From JAICJR01 sp963848495 (GTDB taxonomy: Bacteria > Actinomycetota > Thermoleophilia > Solirubrobacterales > Thermoleophilaceae): a DNA stretch of 64,000 bases. The notes under the pieces are model-generated. The model saw only the letters and a list, made by a program, of their open reading frames with translations, was not told the origin of the DNA and ran no database searches. The stretch covers positions 372,001 to 436,000 of the forward strand of contig CAWKDV010000001.1 of the NCBI GenBank assembly GCA_963848495.1, given 5' to 3'. Both the position numbers and the translations under genes were made by a program. Positions 53,404 through 62,359 of this stretch are shown in pieces (within the stretch, counting starts at the first letter, position 1; the number at the start of each line of letters is the position of its first letter).

Positions 53404-54565
53404 TTGACTGACAACGGATCAGAGAACGGCGCCTCGCGCTATCAGGCCGACAAGGTCCGGGTCGCCATCATCGGCGTCGGAAACTGCGCGTCGGCGTTCG
53501 TGCAGGGCGTCGAGTACTACAAGAACGCCGATCCGCGATGAGCACGTGCCGGGCCTCATGCACGTCGACCTCGGCGGCTACCACGTGCGCGACATCGAGT
53601 TCAGCGCCGCCTTCGACATCGACGCCGACAAGGTCGGCAAGGACCTCTCCAAGGCGATCTGGTCGGGCCAGAACAACACGATCAAGTTCGCCGAGGTCCC
53701 GAAGCTGAACGTGAAGGTCGAGCGCGGCATGACGCATGACGGCCTCGGCAAGTACCTGAAGGAGAAGATCAAGAAGGCGCCCGGCCCGACGGCCGACATC
53801 GTCTCGATCCTCAAGGAGACCAAGACCGACGTGGTCGTCTCCTACCTGCCGGTGGGCTCTGAGCAGGCCACCAAGTGGTACGTCGAGCAGATCCTCGAGG
53901 CCGGCTGCGGCTTCGTGAACTGCATCCCGGTCTTCATCGCCCAGGAGGACTACTGGGCCAAGCGCTTCAAGAAGGCGGGCCTGCCGATCATCGGCGACGA
54001 CATCAAGTCACAGGTCGGCGCGACGATCGTGCATCGCCAGCTGGCGCGCCTGTTCGCCGACCGCGGCGTGAAGATGGTTCACACCTCGCAGCTGAACGTC
54101 GGCGGCAACATGGACTTCTACAACATGCTCGAGCGCGAGCGGCTCGAGTCGAAGAAGATCTCGAAGACGCAGGCGGTCACCTCGATCATGGACGAGAAGC
54201 TGCCCGCCGACGACGTCCACGTCGGCCCGTCGGACTACGTGCCGTGGCTGACGGACCGCAAGTGGGCGCACATCCGCGTCGAGGGCCACGCCTTCGGCGA
54301 CGTGCCCCTCAACGTCGAGCTGAAGCTCGAGGTGTGGGACTCGCCCAACTCGGCCGGCATCGTGATCGACGCGGTGCGCTGCCTGAAGCTCGCTCTGAAC
54401 AACGGCCTCTCCGGGCCGCTGGAAGGCCCCGCCTCGTACCTGATGAAGAGCCCGCCGGTCCAGGTGCCGGACTCGATCGCCCGCGAGAACACCGAGGACT
54501 TCATCGCCAAGTACGCCGGCGCGCCGAAGCTGCCGGGCAAGGCGAAGATCAAGGCGAAGGCCTAG
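53404..54565 (+). CDS. ino1: Inositol-3-phosphate synthase, frameshifted in this assembly
   Basis: Converts glucose-6-phosphate to inositol-3-phosphate with NAD. TTG 53404 with AGGAGGG upstream gives RVAIIGVGNCASAFVQGVEY (NAD loop). One extra base near 53538 shifts the frame; it resumes as HVPGLMHVDLGGYHVRDIEF. The rest is canonical: VVSYLPVGSEQATKWYVEQI, GDDIKSQVGATIVHRQLARL, LNVGGNMDFYNMLERERLES and LEVWDSPNSAGIVIDAVRCL. About 386 residues, close to the mycobacterial enzyme. It supplies the inositol phosphate for the phosphatidyltransferase just upstream. Confidence 0.95.
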
Positions 54566-54572
54566 CTCGGAT

Positions 54573-54634
54573 CGCGGATTGCGGGTCGCGGATTGCGGAA
54601 CTCCGCTCTCCGCAATCCGCAATCCGCAATCTCC
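54573..54634. repeat. Reiterated GGATTGCG words forming a hairpin after ino1
   Basis: Direct copies of GCGGATTGCGG on the left and CCGCAATCCGC on the right make a perfect 12-bp stem (54588-54599 with 54609-54620, 9-nt loop). It probably ends the ino1 transcript. Its right edge touches the promoter of the next gene. Confidence 0.75.
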
Positions 54635-54640
54635 TATCCT
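54635..54640 (+). promoter_or_regulatory. -10 box for the GT4-PHP gene
   Basis: TATCCT is followed by 6 nt and GTG 54647. Confidence 0.5.
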
Positions 54641-54646
54641 GCGGCC

Positions 54647-56538
54647 GTGCCGCAGGATAGGTTCTCCATCGCCCAGGTCACCCCCTACGCCTGGGAGCAG
54701 CATCACGAGGTCAACACCTATGTCGAGCGGCTCTCCGATGAGCTCTGCCGGCGGGGCCATCGGGTCGTGGTCATTGCCCCGTCGGACTCGCGTGACCTGA
54801 TCAGGGACGGCCGGCGGATGGTCAAGCGCCTGGCCGAGGACCCGGAGTCGGTGTTCGCCGCGGACGGGTGCGCCCAGGTGCTGGCGGTGGGGCAGAGCCT
54901 GCCGTTCCCGCCGGCGCGGCGGGGCCCGGCGGTCTCGCTGCCGCTCGACGTGGCGCGCACCGTCGAGGACCTGCTGGCGCAGGCGCCGTTCGACTTCGTG
55001 CACGTGCACGAGCCGTTCGCGCCGAGCCTCTCCTCGGCCGCGCTGCGGCACTCACGAGCGCTGAACGTCGGCTCCTTCCACGCCGCCACGGAGCGCGTGT
55101 TGTCCACGCAGGTCGCCCGCCGGCTGGTGGAGCTCCTCTTCGGCCGGCTCGACGGCCGCACCGCCAGCTTCGCCACCACGCGCGATCTGGTGGCCCGCTT
55201 CTTCCCGGCGAGTACCGCGTCGTGCCGCCCGGCGCGGACCTCGTGGAGCTGGCCGGCATCGGAGCGCCTGAGGACGAGCGCGTGGACATCGTCTTCTGCC
55301 TCGAGGAGGAGCGCGCGGCGCTGCGCCTGTTCGTGCGCGCGCTGCGGCGGCTGCCGCTGGACCTGCCCTGGAAGGCGACGGTCTGGTCCCGGCTGCACGG
55401 GCCCGAGCCCACGGTGCCGCTGTCGCGCGCGCTGCGCGAGCGCGTGAGCTTCGTCGGCCCGGCCGACGGCTCCGAGGCGCAGTTCGTGGCCCGGGCGCAG
55501 GTGGCGGTGGCAGCGTCGTCGGGGATCTCGCCGGCGCCCCAGCTGCTGATGCGCGCACAGGCGGGCGGCGCGGTGCCGGTGGCCTCGCGCCTGCCGGTGT
55601 ACGAGGAGGCGCTGCTCGACGGGGAGCGCGGCCTGCTGTTCGAGCCGCGCGACGCGGGCATGCTCGCGTCTCAGCTCACGCGGCTCGTGAAGGACGCCGC
55701 CCTGCGCAAGCGGCTGCACGACGTCTGCTGCCGCGCCCGCGACGACCTCTCGTGGGATCGCACGGCCGACGCGGTGGAGGACCTCTACCGCGAGATCGCG
55801 GCCCGCCGGCACGACTCGGACGGGCGGCCGGACGTACGCCGGCGCCTCGGCAGCCGCGAGTTCGTGCACGTCGACCTGCATATGCACACGGACCACTCGC
55901 CGGACTGCGCCACCCCGGTGGAGACGCTCATCTCGAGCGCCGAGCGGGCGGGCCTCGGAGCCATCGCCGTGACCGACCACAACGAGGTCTCGGGTGCTCT
56001 CGAGGCGCGCGAGCGGTCGGGCGGGCGCGTGAAGGTGATCGTCGGCGAGGAGGTGAAGACCGCCGACCAGGGCGAGGTGATCGGCCTCTTCATCGAGGAG
56101 AAGATCCCGCGCGGGATGACGCTGGAGCAGACGATCGCCGAGATCCGGCGGCAGGGCGGGCTCGTCTACGTGCCTCACCCGTTCGACCGCATGCACTCGG
56201 TGCCGGACTACGAGCACCTGCTGAAGGTGGTGGAGGACATCGATGCGATCGAGGTCTTCAACCCGCGCGTGGCCTTCTCGGCGTTCAACGAGGAGGCGGC
56301 CCGCTTCGCGGCCAAGTACCGGATCGTGGCGGGCGCCGGATCGGACAGCCACGTGGCCCAGGGGCTCGGCTCCGTGAAGATCAGGATGCGCGACTTCGAT
56401 GGGCCCGAGGAGTTCCTCGAGTCGCTGCGCGACGCCGACATCGTGCGCAAGCGGCAGAGCCTGCTCTACGTCCAGGCGCTGAAGTTCATCCAGACGAAAA
56501 CGCGGCCGCCGAGCCGCCGCCGGGACGGCAACAAGTGA
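54647..56538 (+). CDS. Glycosyltransferase (GT4-like) fused to a PHP phosphoesterase domain, frameshifted in this assembly
   Basis: About 630 residues. Residues 1-390 are GT-B/GT4-like: FSIAQVTPYAWEQHHEVNTY, LSDELCRRGHRVVVIAPSDS, FDFVHVHEPFAPSLSSAALR, then PQLLMRAQAGGAVPVASRLP. A missing G in the GG at 55207-55208 shifts the frame; RFFPGEYRVVPPGADLVELA is restored by adding it. Residues from about 400 form a PHP domain with its four metal motifs: VDLHMHTDHSPDC, AVTDHNEVSG, YVPHPFDRM and GSDSHVAQGLG. It follows ino1 by about 80 nt. It may glycosylate and then trim a phospho-inositol lipid; this is speculation. Confidence 0.82.
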
Positions 56539-56584
56539 TGCAGGCAAAAGGAGGGGGCGCGCTCCGTCAAAGCCTGAGGAGCGA

Positions 56585-57192
56585 GTGCCGGCCACCGACG
56601 ACGAGATCCGTGAGAAGTACCTCGAGCGAGCGATCCGTGAGCTGAACCAGCTCACGCGCGACCTGCAGTCGTGCTCGCACTGCCCCCGCGGAAACCTCAT
56701 GCCGGTGCTCGGCTCCGGCCACCCGCAGGCGGACGTCTTCCTCCTCAAGTACGCGCCGATGCCCTCGGAGATCGAGGAGGGCGTGGCCTTCTACGGGCGA
56801 GCGGGCAGCGCGCTGATGAAGAGCTTCAAGCGGCTCGGCATCGACCCGCTGGCCGTCTACGGCACGCTGTTCGTGAAGTGCCCGGTGCCGGACACCGAGA
56901 TGTCGGCGCCGGAGTGCCGCGCCCGCGTCCTCGACGAGCTGGCGATCGTGCAGCCGCGCATCGTCGTGGTGATCGGGGAGGCGGCTCTCGACGAGCTGAA
57001 CGACCTGGGCGTGCCGCTGGGCCGCCCGCTGGCGCCCGTGCTGGGCGAGATCCAGCGCCTGACGCCGAGCTGCGAGGCCCTCTACGTGCCGGACATAGAC
57101 GCGGCGCTGGACGAGGAGTCGGCGAAGCGGAGCTTCTGGCGGGCGTTCCGGGCGCTCGGTCGACTGGTACGAGGATCTGCCGCCGTACTAGC
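56585..57192 (+). CDS. Uracil-DNA glycosylase superfamily protein with altered active-site motif
   Basis: About 202 residues from GTG 56585 (GAGGAGCGA upstream). Four Cys (30, 33, 99, 111) are placed as in Fe-S family 4/5 UDGs, and YGRAGSALMKSFKRLGI and RIVVVIGEAALDEL fit the fold. The catalytic loop, normally GEAPG, reads KYAPM, so uracil removal may be lost or changed. The C-terminus probably ends DWYEDLPPY at 57192 if one extra base near 57159 is removed; as printed the frame runs to 57208. Confidence 0.78.
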
Positions 57193-57238
57193 CCGGAGAA
57201 AGGCGTAGCCTTCTTCCCAGGCGAGGGAAGGAGCGCTA

Positions 57239-57667
57239 ATGGCGAACGTACTCGTTGTCGCCAACCGCACCGCGGAGTCCCCAGAGCTGCTGGATGCACT
57301 CCGGCGGCGCGCTCAGGACGGGGATGTCGCGTACAGCCTGCTCGTGCCGTCCACGCCTCACGGTGTGGCCTGGGCCGCCGACATGCACTCCGGCGGCGAG
57401 GAGGCCGAGCAGCACATGCAGGCGGCCGTGAACCGGCTCAGGTCCGAGGGGCTCACCGTGACCGAGGGGAAGGTCGGGGACCCCGATCCGGTTGCCGCCG
57501 TGCAGGACGCAGTGAACTTCGGCAGCTACGACGAGATCATCGTCTCGACGCTTCCGGGCGGGATCTCGAAGTGGCTGAAGCTCGACCTGCCGCACCGGGT
57601 GGAGCGGGCCTGCGGGCTGCCGGTCACGCACATCACGGCGAGCGAGGTGAAACCCGCGCACGCCTGA
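57239..57667 (+). CDS. Universal-stress-protein-like protein
   Basis: A 142-residue protein with an alpha/beta nucleotide-binding-like pattern: MANVLVVANRTAESPELLDA, then FGSYDEIIVSTLPGGISKWL and LDLPHRVERACGLPVTHI. This matches proteins annotated as USP-like or permease-associated in actinobacteria. The ATP-binding GxxG-S/T loop is weak (STLPGGISKW). GGAAGGAG lies upstream of the ATG. Function unknown. Confidence 0.72.
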   Translation: MANVLVVANRTAESPELLDALRRRAQDGDVAYSLLVPSTPHGVAWAADMHSGGEEAEQHMQAAVNRLRSEGLTVTEGKVGDPDPVAAVQDAVNFGSYDEIIVSTLPGGISKWLKLDLPHRVERACGLPVTHITASEVKPAHA

Positions 57668-57691
57668 CGGAAGCCGGCCTGCCGGGTTGTG

Positions 57692-57697
57692 TATGGT
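57692..57697 (+). promoter_or_regulatory. -10 box for the small gene at 57704
   Basis: TATGGT is followed by 6 nt and ATG 57704. Confidence 0.45.
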
Positions 57698-57703
57698 CGG
57701 CGC

Positions 57704-57877
57704 ATGGACCTCGAAGAGCACAGCCTCGACCCTGTGATCGAGCAGACCTGTTCCGAGTGCGGCGCGACGCTCACACGGGAGGAGATCGTCACGTCGCTCG
57801 AGGCCGGCGGCCCCTACCTCTGCTCCGTGCATGCGGCAGAGGAGGTCCCGGTCGAGGACGAGGACCTTCCGGACTAG
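57704..57877 (+). CDS. Small acidic protein with possible zinc site
   Basis: A 57-residue protein: MDLEEHSLDPVIEQTCSECG and LEAGGPYLCSVHAAEEVPVE. CxxC followed by CxxH could bind one zinc ion. ATG 57704 is chosen over GTG 57689 because of the -10 box 6 nt upstream. No family recognised. It is convergent with the GGDEF gene. Confidence 0.6.
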   Translation: MDLEEHSLDPVIEQTCSECGATLTREEIVTSLEAGGPYLCSVHAAEEVPVEDEDLPD

Positions 57878-57887
57878 CGCCGCGCTT

Positions 57888-59483
57888 CTACGCGGCTTCG
57901 GCCGAGCCGCTCAGGTGGACGGCCAGCGCCTGCACGCAGGCAGGGTCGAACTGGCGCCCGGCGCAGCGCTCGAGCTCCTCGAGCGCCTCCTCTTGGCTCA
58001 CGGTGTCGCGGTAGGTGCGCTTGCCGGTCATCGCCGCGAACGCCTCGGCCACGTGCAGCATGCGCGAGCCGAGCGGGATCGCCTCGCCGCTCAGCCCGTC
58101 CGGGTAGCCCGAACCGTCCCAGTTCTCGTGGCTGTGTCGGATCCACATCACGGCTGGGCCGAGGCCCTCGACCCGTGACACCAGCTCGGCGCCGAGGATC
58201 GGGTGGCGGCGGATGTGCGCCTCCTGCTCCTCGTCGGTGAGCTGGCCGGGCTTCAGCAGGATGCGGTCCGGGATGGCGATCTTGCCGATGTCGTGGAGCA
58301 TGCCGGCGAGCCGGATCAGGCCGAGGTCCTCGCCGGACCAGCCGAGCTGGCGGGCGATGATGCCCGCGTAGCGCGCCACCTGGCTCGAGTGGTCCTCGGG
58401 CGGTGTCATGCGCTTGTCGACCGTATGGGCGAGGCTCGCCACCCAGCCGAGGTCGCGGCGGGCGAAGCCGGGCTGCGGCTTGGAGCCGTGCTTGGCGGCG
58501 TAGAGCTCGGCGTCGGCCGAGCGGTGCAGCTCCTCGCGGTCCGAGCCGTCGACCGGGAAGGCGGCGATGCCGACCGTGACCGAGATCCGCTGGGCCAGCA
58601 CCTCGCCGATCCGCTGGCTCACCTCCGCGGCGTCCGGGCGGGCGGCGGCCGGGAGCAGCACTGCGAACTCGTCGCCGCCGAGCCGGCCGATGTCGTCGAA
58701 CGGGCGCAGCGTGGTGCGCACGGTCTCAACGACCCAGCGCAGCAGCTCGTCGCCCGCCTCGTGGCCCATCGTGTCGTTCACGCCCTTGAAGTCGTCGAGG
58801 TCGAGCAGCAGCAGGCTGAGCGGGCGGCCCTGGCGGGCGGTCTGCTGGAGTTCCGAGTCCAGGCGCTCCTCGAAGCCGCGCCGGTTGAGGCACTCGGTGA
58901 GCGGGTCGGTGCGCGAGATCTCCGCGAGCTCGATCCGCTGGCGGTCGTGGTTGCGCGCCTGCCAGACGCAGAGCAGCCCGGTGCAGCCAAGCGTAGCCGC
59001 GAAGAACGAGAGGTAGATCCAGTCGGTGTTGGCGACGAAGACGCCGACACCCGTGCAGGCCGCCATGTCGAGCAGGGCGATGGCGACCACCGCCGGCAGC
59101 GGGTAGGACAGCGCCGCGAACACGAGCGGCAGGAAGTAGATGAGCGAGACCGGGCTCTTGGTGCCGCCGTCGAGCGCCTCGATGGCTCCCACGAAGGCGA
59201 TGTCGAGCACGCTCCAGGTGACGAAGAAGGCTTCGCGCCAGTGGCTCCGGACGATGCGCTCGGCATCGAGGCAGCCGGCCGCGATGGCGGTGACCATCGC
59301 CGCGCTGAGCAGCCCGAGGATGATCGGCCGGTTGGGCTGACTCCAGGTCGCCGCCACGTAGACCACCGAGATGCTGCAGACCGCGATCGTGATCCACACC
59401 GCGAAGCGCACCGTCGTGGCGCGCAGCCGGATGTCCCAGAGGTCGACGCTTTGGGCCTGCTCGTGCGGGGCCATCACGACCAT
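57888..59483 (-). CDS. Membrane GGDEF / HD-GYP cyclic-di-GMP protein
   Basis: A 531-residue protein with both making and breaking modules for cyclic di-GMP. About five membrane segments (20-170) precede the GGDEF domain: active-site RLGGDEFAVLLP and an inhibitory RxxD five residues earlier (RPFD). The HD-GYP phosphodiesterase follows: HDIGKIAIPDRILLKPGQL and HSHENWDGSGYPDGL. All key residues are intact in both, so net activity cannot be predicted. The start could be ATG 59483 or ATG 59474. Confidence 0.93.
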   Translation of the reverse strand: MVVMAPHEQAQSVDLWDIRLRATTVRFAVWITIAVCSISVVYVAATWSQPNRPIILGLLSAAMVTAIAAGCLDAERIVRSHWREAFFVTWSVLDIAFVGAIEALDGGTKSPVSLIYFLPLVFAALSYPLPAVVAIALLDMAACTGVGVFVANTDWIYLSFFAATLGCTGLLCVWQARNHDRQRIELAEISRTDPLTECLNRRGFEERLDSELQQTARQGRPLSLLLLDLDDFKGVNDTMGHEAGDELLRWVVETVRTTLRPFDDIGRLGGDEFAVLLPAAARPDAAEVSQRIGEVLAQRISVTVGIAAFPVDGSDREELHRSADAELYAAKHGSKPQPGFARRDLGWVASLAHTVDKRMTPPEDHSSQVARYAGIIARQLGWSGEDLGLIRLAGMLHDIGKIAIPDRILLKPGQLTDEEQEAHIRRHPILGAELVSRVEGLGPAVMWIRHSHENWDGSGYPDGLSGEAIPLGSRMLHVAEAFAAMTGKRTYRDTVSQEEALEELERCAGRQFDPACVQALAVHLSGSAEAA

Positions 59484-59516
59484 ATCGGCCGCTGCGCCCG
59501 CGAGTTGAGCGGCGAA

Positions 59517-60887
59517 TCAGGCTTTCGAGAACGCAGCCACACACTCGATGTGCGGGGTCTGCGGGAACATGTCGACCGGCAGGACGCGCTCCACGCGATA
59601 GCCGCCGTCGACGAGCTGGCGCGCGTTCGGCGCCAGCGTGGTGGGGTTGCAGGAGACGTAGACGATGCGCTTCGCGTCCGCCTCCAGCATGCGCCGCACG
59701 ATCTTCTGGGACAGACCGGCACGCGGCGGATCGACCACCATCACGTCGGGCGCGCCGGCCTCCTCGACCAGCGGCCGCAGCGCCGTGCGCACGTCGCCGG
59801 CGTAGAAGCGCGCGTTGTCGATGCCGTTCAGGCGCATGTTCTCGAGCGCGTCTGCCACGGCGCTCTCCACCACCTCGACGCCCCAGACCTCGCGCGCCTC
59901 AGGCGCGAGCGCCAGCGCGATCGTGCCGCTGCCGCTGAAGAGGTCGAACACCCGCTCGCGGCCGCTCAGGCCGGCCAGCTCGGCCGCCGCCCCGTAGAGC
60001 CGCTCAGCCATCTCAGTGTTGGTCTGGAAGAACGCCTCCGGCGAGATGCGAAAGCGCAGCGTCTCGCCGGCGCAGTCGAGCCGCTCCTCGATCGTCGCGG
60101 AGCCGGTGAGCAGCTTCGTCTCGCCCTCGCGGGTGGTCTCCGCAACACCGGCGCTGCGCGTCCAGAGCACGCCGGTCACGCCCTCGAGCGCCGCGGCGAG
60201 CTCGTAGGCCGCGAAGTCGCCCTCGCTCGTCACGAGGCGCACCTGCAGCTGGCCGCTGCGGCGGCCCTCGCGCACCACGAGGTTGCGCAGGAAGCCCGCG
60301 CCGTCGCCGCGGTCGTAGGCCGACAGGCCCTGCTCGCGGCACCAGGCCTTCACGGTCTCGCGCACCGCGTCGACGCGCTCCGAGGCGAGGATGTCCTCGC
60401 TCACGTCGTCGATCTCGTTCCAGCGACCGGGGCGATGGAAGCCGAGCACGAGCTCGCCGCGGTCCTCGCCGAACGAGTACTCGAGCTTGTTCCGGTAGCG
60501 CCACTGCTCGACGGCGGGCAGGATCGGCTCGACGGGCGGCTGCTCGAAGCCGCCGATGCGGCTGAGCGCCTCGCGGACCTGCGACTCCTTCTCCTCGAGC
60601 TGGCGCTCGTAGGGCAGCACCTGCCAGGGGGCGCCTGGGTGTGGCGCGCGCGGCTCGATGCGGTCGGGGCCGGGCTGCAGCAGCTCAACTATGCGGGCCT
60701 CGGCGTACGCGCGCTTGCGCTTGGTCAGGCGTACGCGCACGCGGTCGCCGGGCACGGCGCCCTGGACGAACACCACGTAGCCGTCGAGCCGCGCCACGCC
60801 GGCGCCGCCGTAGGCGAGCGTGTCGACGCTCAGCTCGAGTTCGGCGCCCGGCTTCGGCCGGGCGCTGTCGGCGGTCAGCGAATCCAC
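59517..60887 (-). CDS. 23S rRNA (uracil-C5)-methyltransferase, TrmA/RlmD family
   Basis: A 456-residue SAM-dependent RNA m5U methyltransferase. The N-terminal TRAM domain is LELSVDTLAYGGAGVARLDG; the SAM site is FDLFSGSGTIALALAPEA; the catalytic Cys is in RIVYVSCNPTTLAPNA, preceded by VVDPPRAGLSQKIV. The Fe-S cysteines of classical RlmD (a CGGC before the QxxxYxxQLxxK helix) are missing: the segment reads HPGAPWQVLPYERQLEEK. The target uridine is therefore uncertain (U1939, U747 or another). It is divergent from the peptidase gene by 20 nt. Confidence 0.9.
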   Translation of the reverse strand: MDSLTADSARPKPGAELELSVDTLAYGGAGVARLDGYVVFVQGAVPGDRVRVRLTKRKRAYAEARIVELLQPGPDRIEPRAPHPGAPWQVLPYERQLEEKESQVREALSRIGGFEQPPVEPILPAVEQWRYRNKLEYSFGEDRGELVLGFHRPGRWNEIDDVSEDILASERVDAVRETVKAWCREQGLSAYDRGDGAGFLRNLVVREGRRSGQLQVRLVTSEGDFAAYELAAALEGVTGVLWTRSAGVAETTREGETKLLTGSATIEERLDCAGETLRFRISPEAFFQTNTEMAERLYGAAAELAGLSGRERVFDLFSGSGTIALALAPEAREVWGVEVVESAVADALENMRLNGIDNARFYAGDVRTALRPLVEEAGAPDVMVVDPPRAGLSQKIVRRMLEADAKRIVYVSCNPTTLAPNARQLVDGGYRVERVLPVDMFPQTPHIECVAAFSKA

Positions 60888-60892
60888 GCCAC

Positions 60893-60898
60893 TATGCT
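60893..60898 (+). promoter_or_regulatory. Possible -10 box for the zinc peptidase gene
   Basis: TATGCT lies 9 nt before ATG 60908, slightly longer than the usual spacing. Confidence 0.35.
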
Positions 60899-60907
60899 GG
60901 CACGCCG

Positions 60908-62359
60908 ATGGACATCGACCTGTTCAGGCAGGAGGCGGAGGAGTTCGTCTCGGCTCTCGACCGCGAGTACTACCTGCACTTCTCGGGGCAGCAGGACTCG
61001 TTCGACATCGAGCCGGTGTACGACGAGCACGCCGGCCTCTTCTCCCGCCAAACCGTCGACGCGCTGCGCCAGAGCGGCAACCGGAAGCTGCTCGAGTTCG
61101 CGGTGCACGGGCTGATCGGGCGCGCCACCAAGGCCGAGGAGGCCGAGCTCGCGCGCCGGGAGGCCACGCTCGAGCTGGAGGTGGACGGCGAGACGATGCC
61201 CTTCCGGCAGGCGGCCGTGCAGCAGTCCAACGAGCCCGACACGGACCGGCGCGCCGCCATCGAGGACGCCCGCATGGAGGTCACGGAGCGCGAGCTCGAC
61301 CCGCTGCTGCGCGAGATGCTCGAGCGTTCGCACACGCTGGCGAAGGAGCTCGGCTGGCGCAGCATGCGGGAGATGTGCGAGGAGCTCTCGGGCGTCGACC
61401 TCGACCGCCTCGAGCGCCAGACCGCCGGCTTCCTCGAGGCCAGCGACGCGCGCTACGAGGCGCTCGTCACGCCGCGGCTCGAGGCCGAGCTCGGCTTCGG
61501 CTTCGACCGCCTGCGCCGCTCCGACCTCGCGTACTTCTTCCGGGCGCGCACGCTCGACGGCGACTACGACGAGTCGCTGCTCCTGCCGAGCTTCGAGAAG
61601 ACGGTGGCGGGCCTGGGGCTCGAGGGAGCGGGGGTGCGGCTCGACGTGGAGCAGCGGCCGAAGAAGACACCCCGCGCGTTCTGCGCGCCGGTTCGCGTGC
61701 CGGACGAGGTCTACCTCGTGATCGCCCGCCACGGCGGCCGGGACGACTACGAGACGCTCATGCACGAGGCGGGCCATGCCGAGCACTTCGCCCACATGGC
61801 GCGCGAGCTGCCGATGGAGCACCGCTACCTCGGCGATAACTCGGTGACCGAGTGCTTCGCCTTCGTCTTCCAGCACCTGGCCGCGAACCCGGCCTGGCTG
61901 TCGGCGCGGCTCGGACTCGAGGACGTGGAGGCGGTGGCCGCGCACGCGCGCGCGACCAAGCTCGTCTACCTGCGCCGCTACGCCGCCAAGCTCTCGTATG
62001 AGCTCGAGCTGCACTCGGACCCGCCGGCGCTCGATCCGCTTCAGGATGTCTATGCGCGCCGTCTGTCCGACGCGCTCCACATCGACTGGCCTAGCCAGAG
62101 CTGGCTCAGCGACGTCGACGCCTTCTTCTACGCCGCCTGCTACATCCGCGCCTGGGCGCTCGAGACCCACCTCCGGCGCGTGCTGCGCGAGCGCTTCGGC
62201 GAGCGCTGGTTCGACGAGCCGGAGGCGGGCACGTTCCTCAAGCAGCTATGGCGCGACGGCCAGCGCCTGAACGCCGACGAGATGCTGGGAGAGCTGACGG
62301 GAGAGGAGCTGGACTTCTCGGCGCTTCTCGACGACCTCGGCTTGGTGGCGAGCGCCTAG
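60908..62359 (+). CDS. HExxH zinc metallopeptidase-like protein (M3/M32-like)
   Basis: A 483-residue, largely helical protein. The zinc motif is TLMHEAGHAEHFAHM (His286, Glu287, His290), with a likely third ligand Glu in DNSVTECFAFVFQHL. The arrangement fits gluzincin peptidases of the oligopeptidase type (M3/M32), but the rest is not close to a characterised enzyme. There is no signal peptide, so it is probably a cytoplasmic peptide hydrolase. The 3' end overlaps the convergent basic-protein gene by 4 nt. Confidence 0.82.
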   Translation: MDIDLFRQEAEEFVSALDREYYLHFSGQQDSFDIEPVYDEHAGLFSRQTVDALRQSGNRKLLEFAVHGLIGRATKAEEAELARREATLELEVDGETMPFRQAAVQQSNEPDTDRRAAIEDARMEVTERELDPLLREMLERSHTLAKELGWRSMREMCEELSGVDLDRLERQTAGFLEASDARYEALVTPRLEAELGFGFDRLRRSDLAYFFRARTLDGDYDESLLLPSFEKTVAGLGLEGAGVRLDVEQRPKKTPRAFCAPVRVPDEVYLVIARHGGRDDYETLMHEAGHAEHFAHMARELPMEHRYLGDNSVTECFAFVFQHLAANPAWLSARLGLEDVEAVAAHARATKLVYLRRYAAKLSYELELHSDPPALDPLQDVYARRLSDALHIDWPSQSWLSDVDAFFYAACYIRAWALETHLRRVLRERFGERWFDEPEAGTFLKQLWRDGQRLNADEMLGELTGEELDFSALLDDLGLVASA

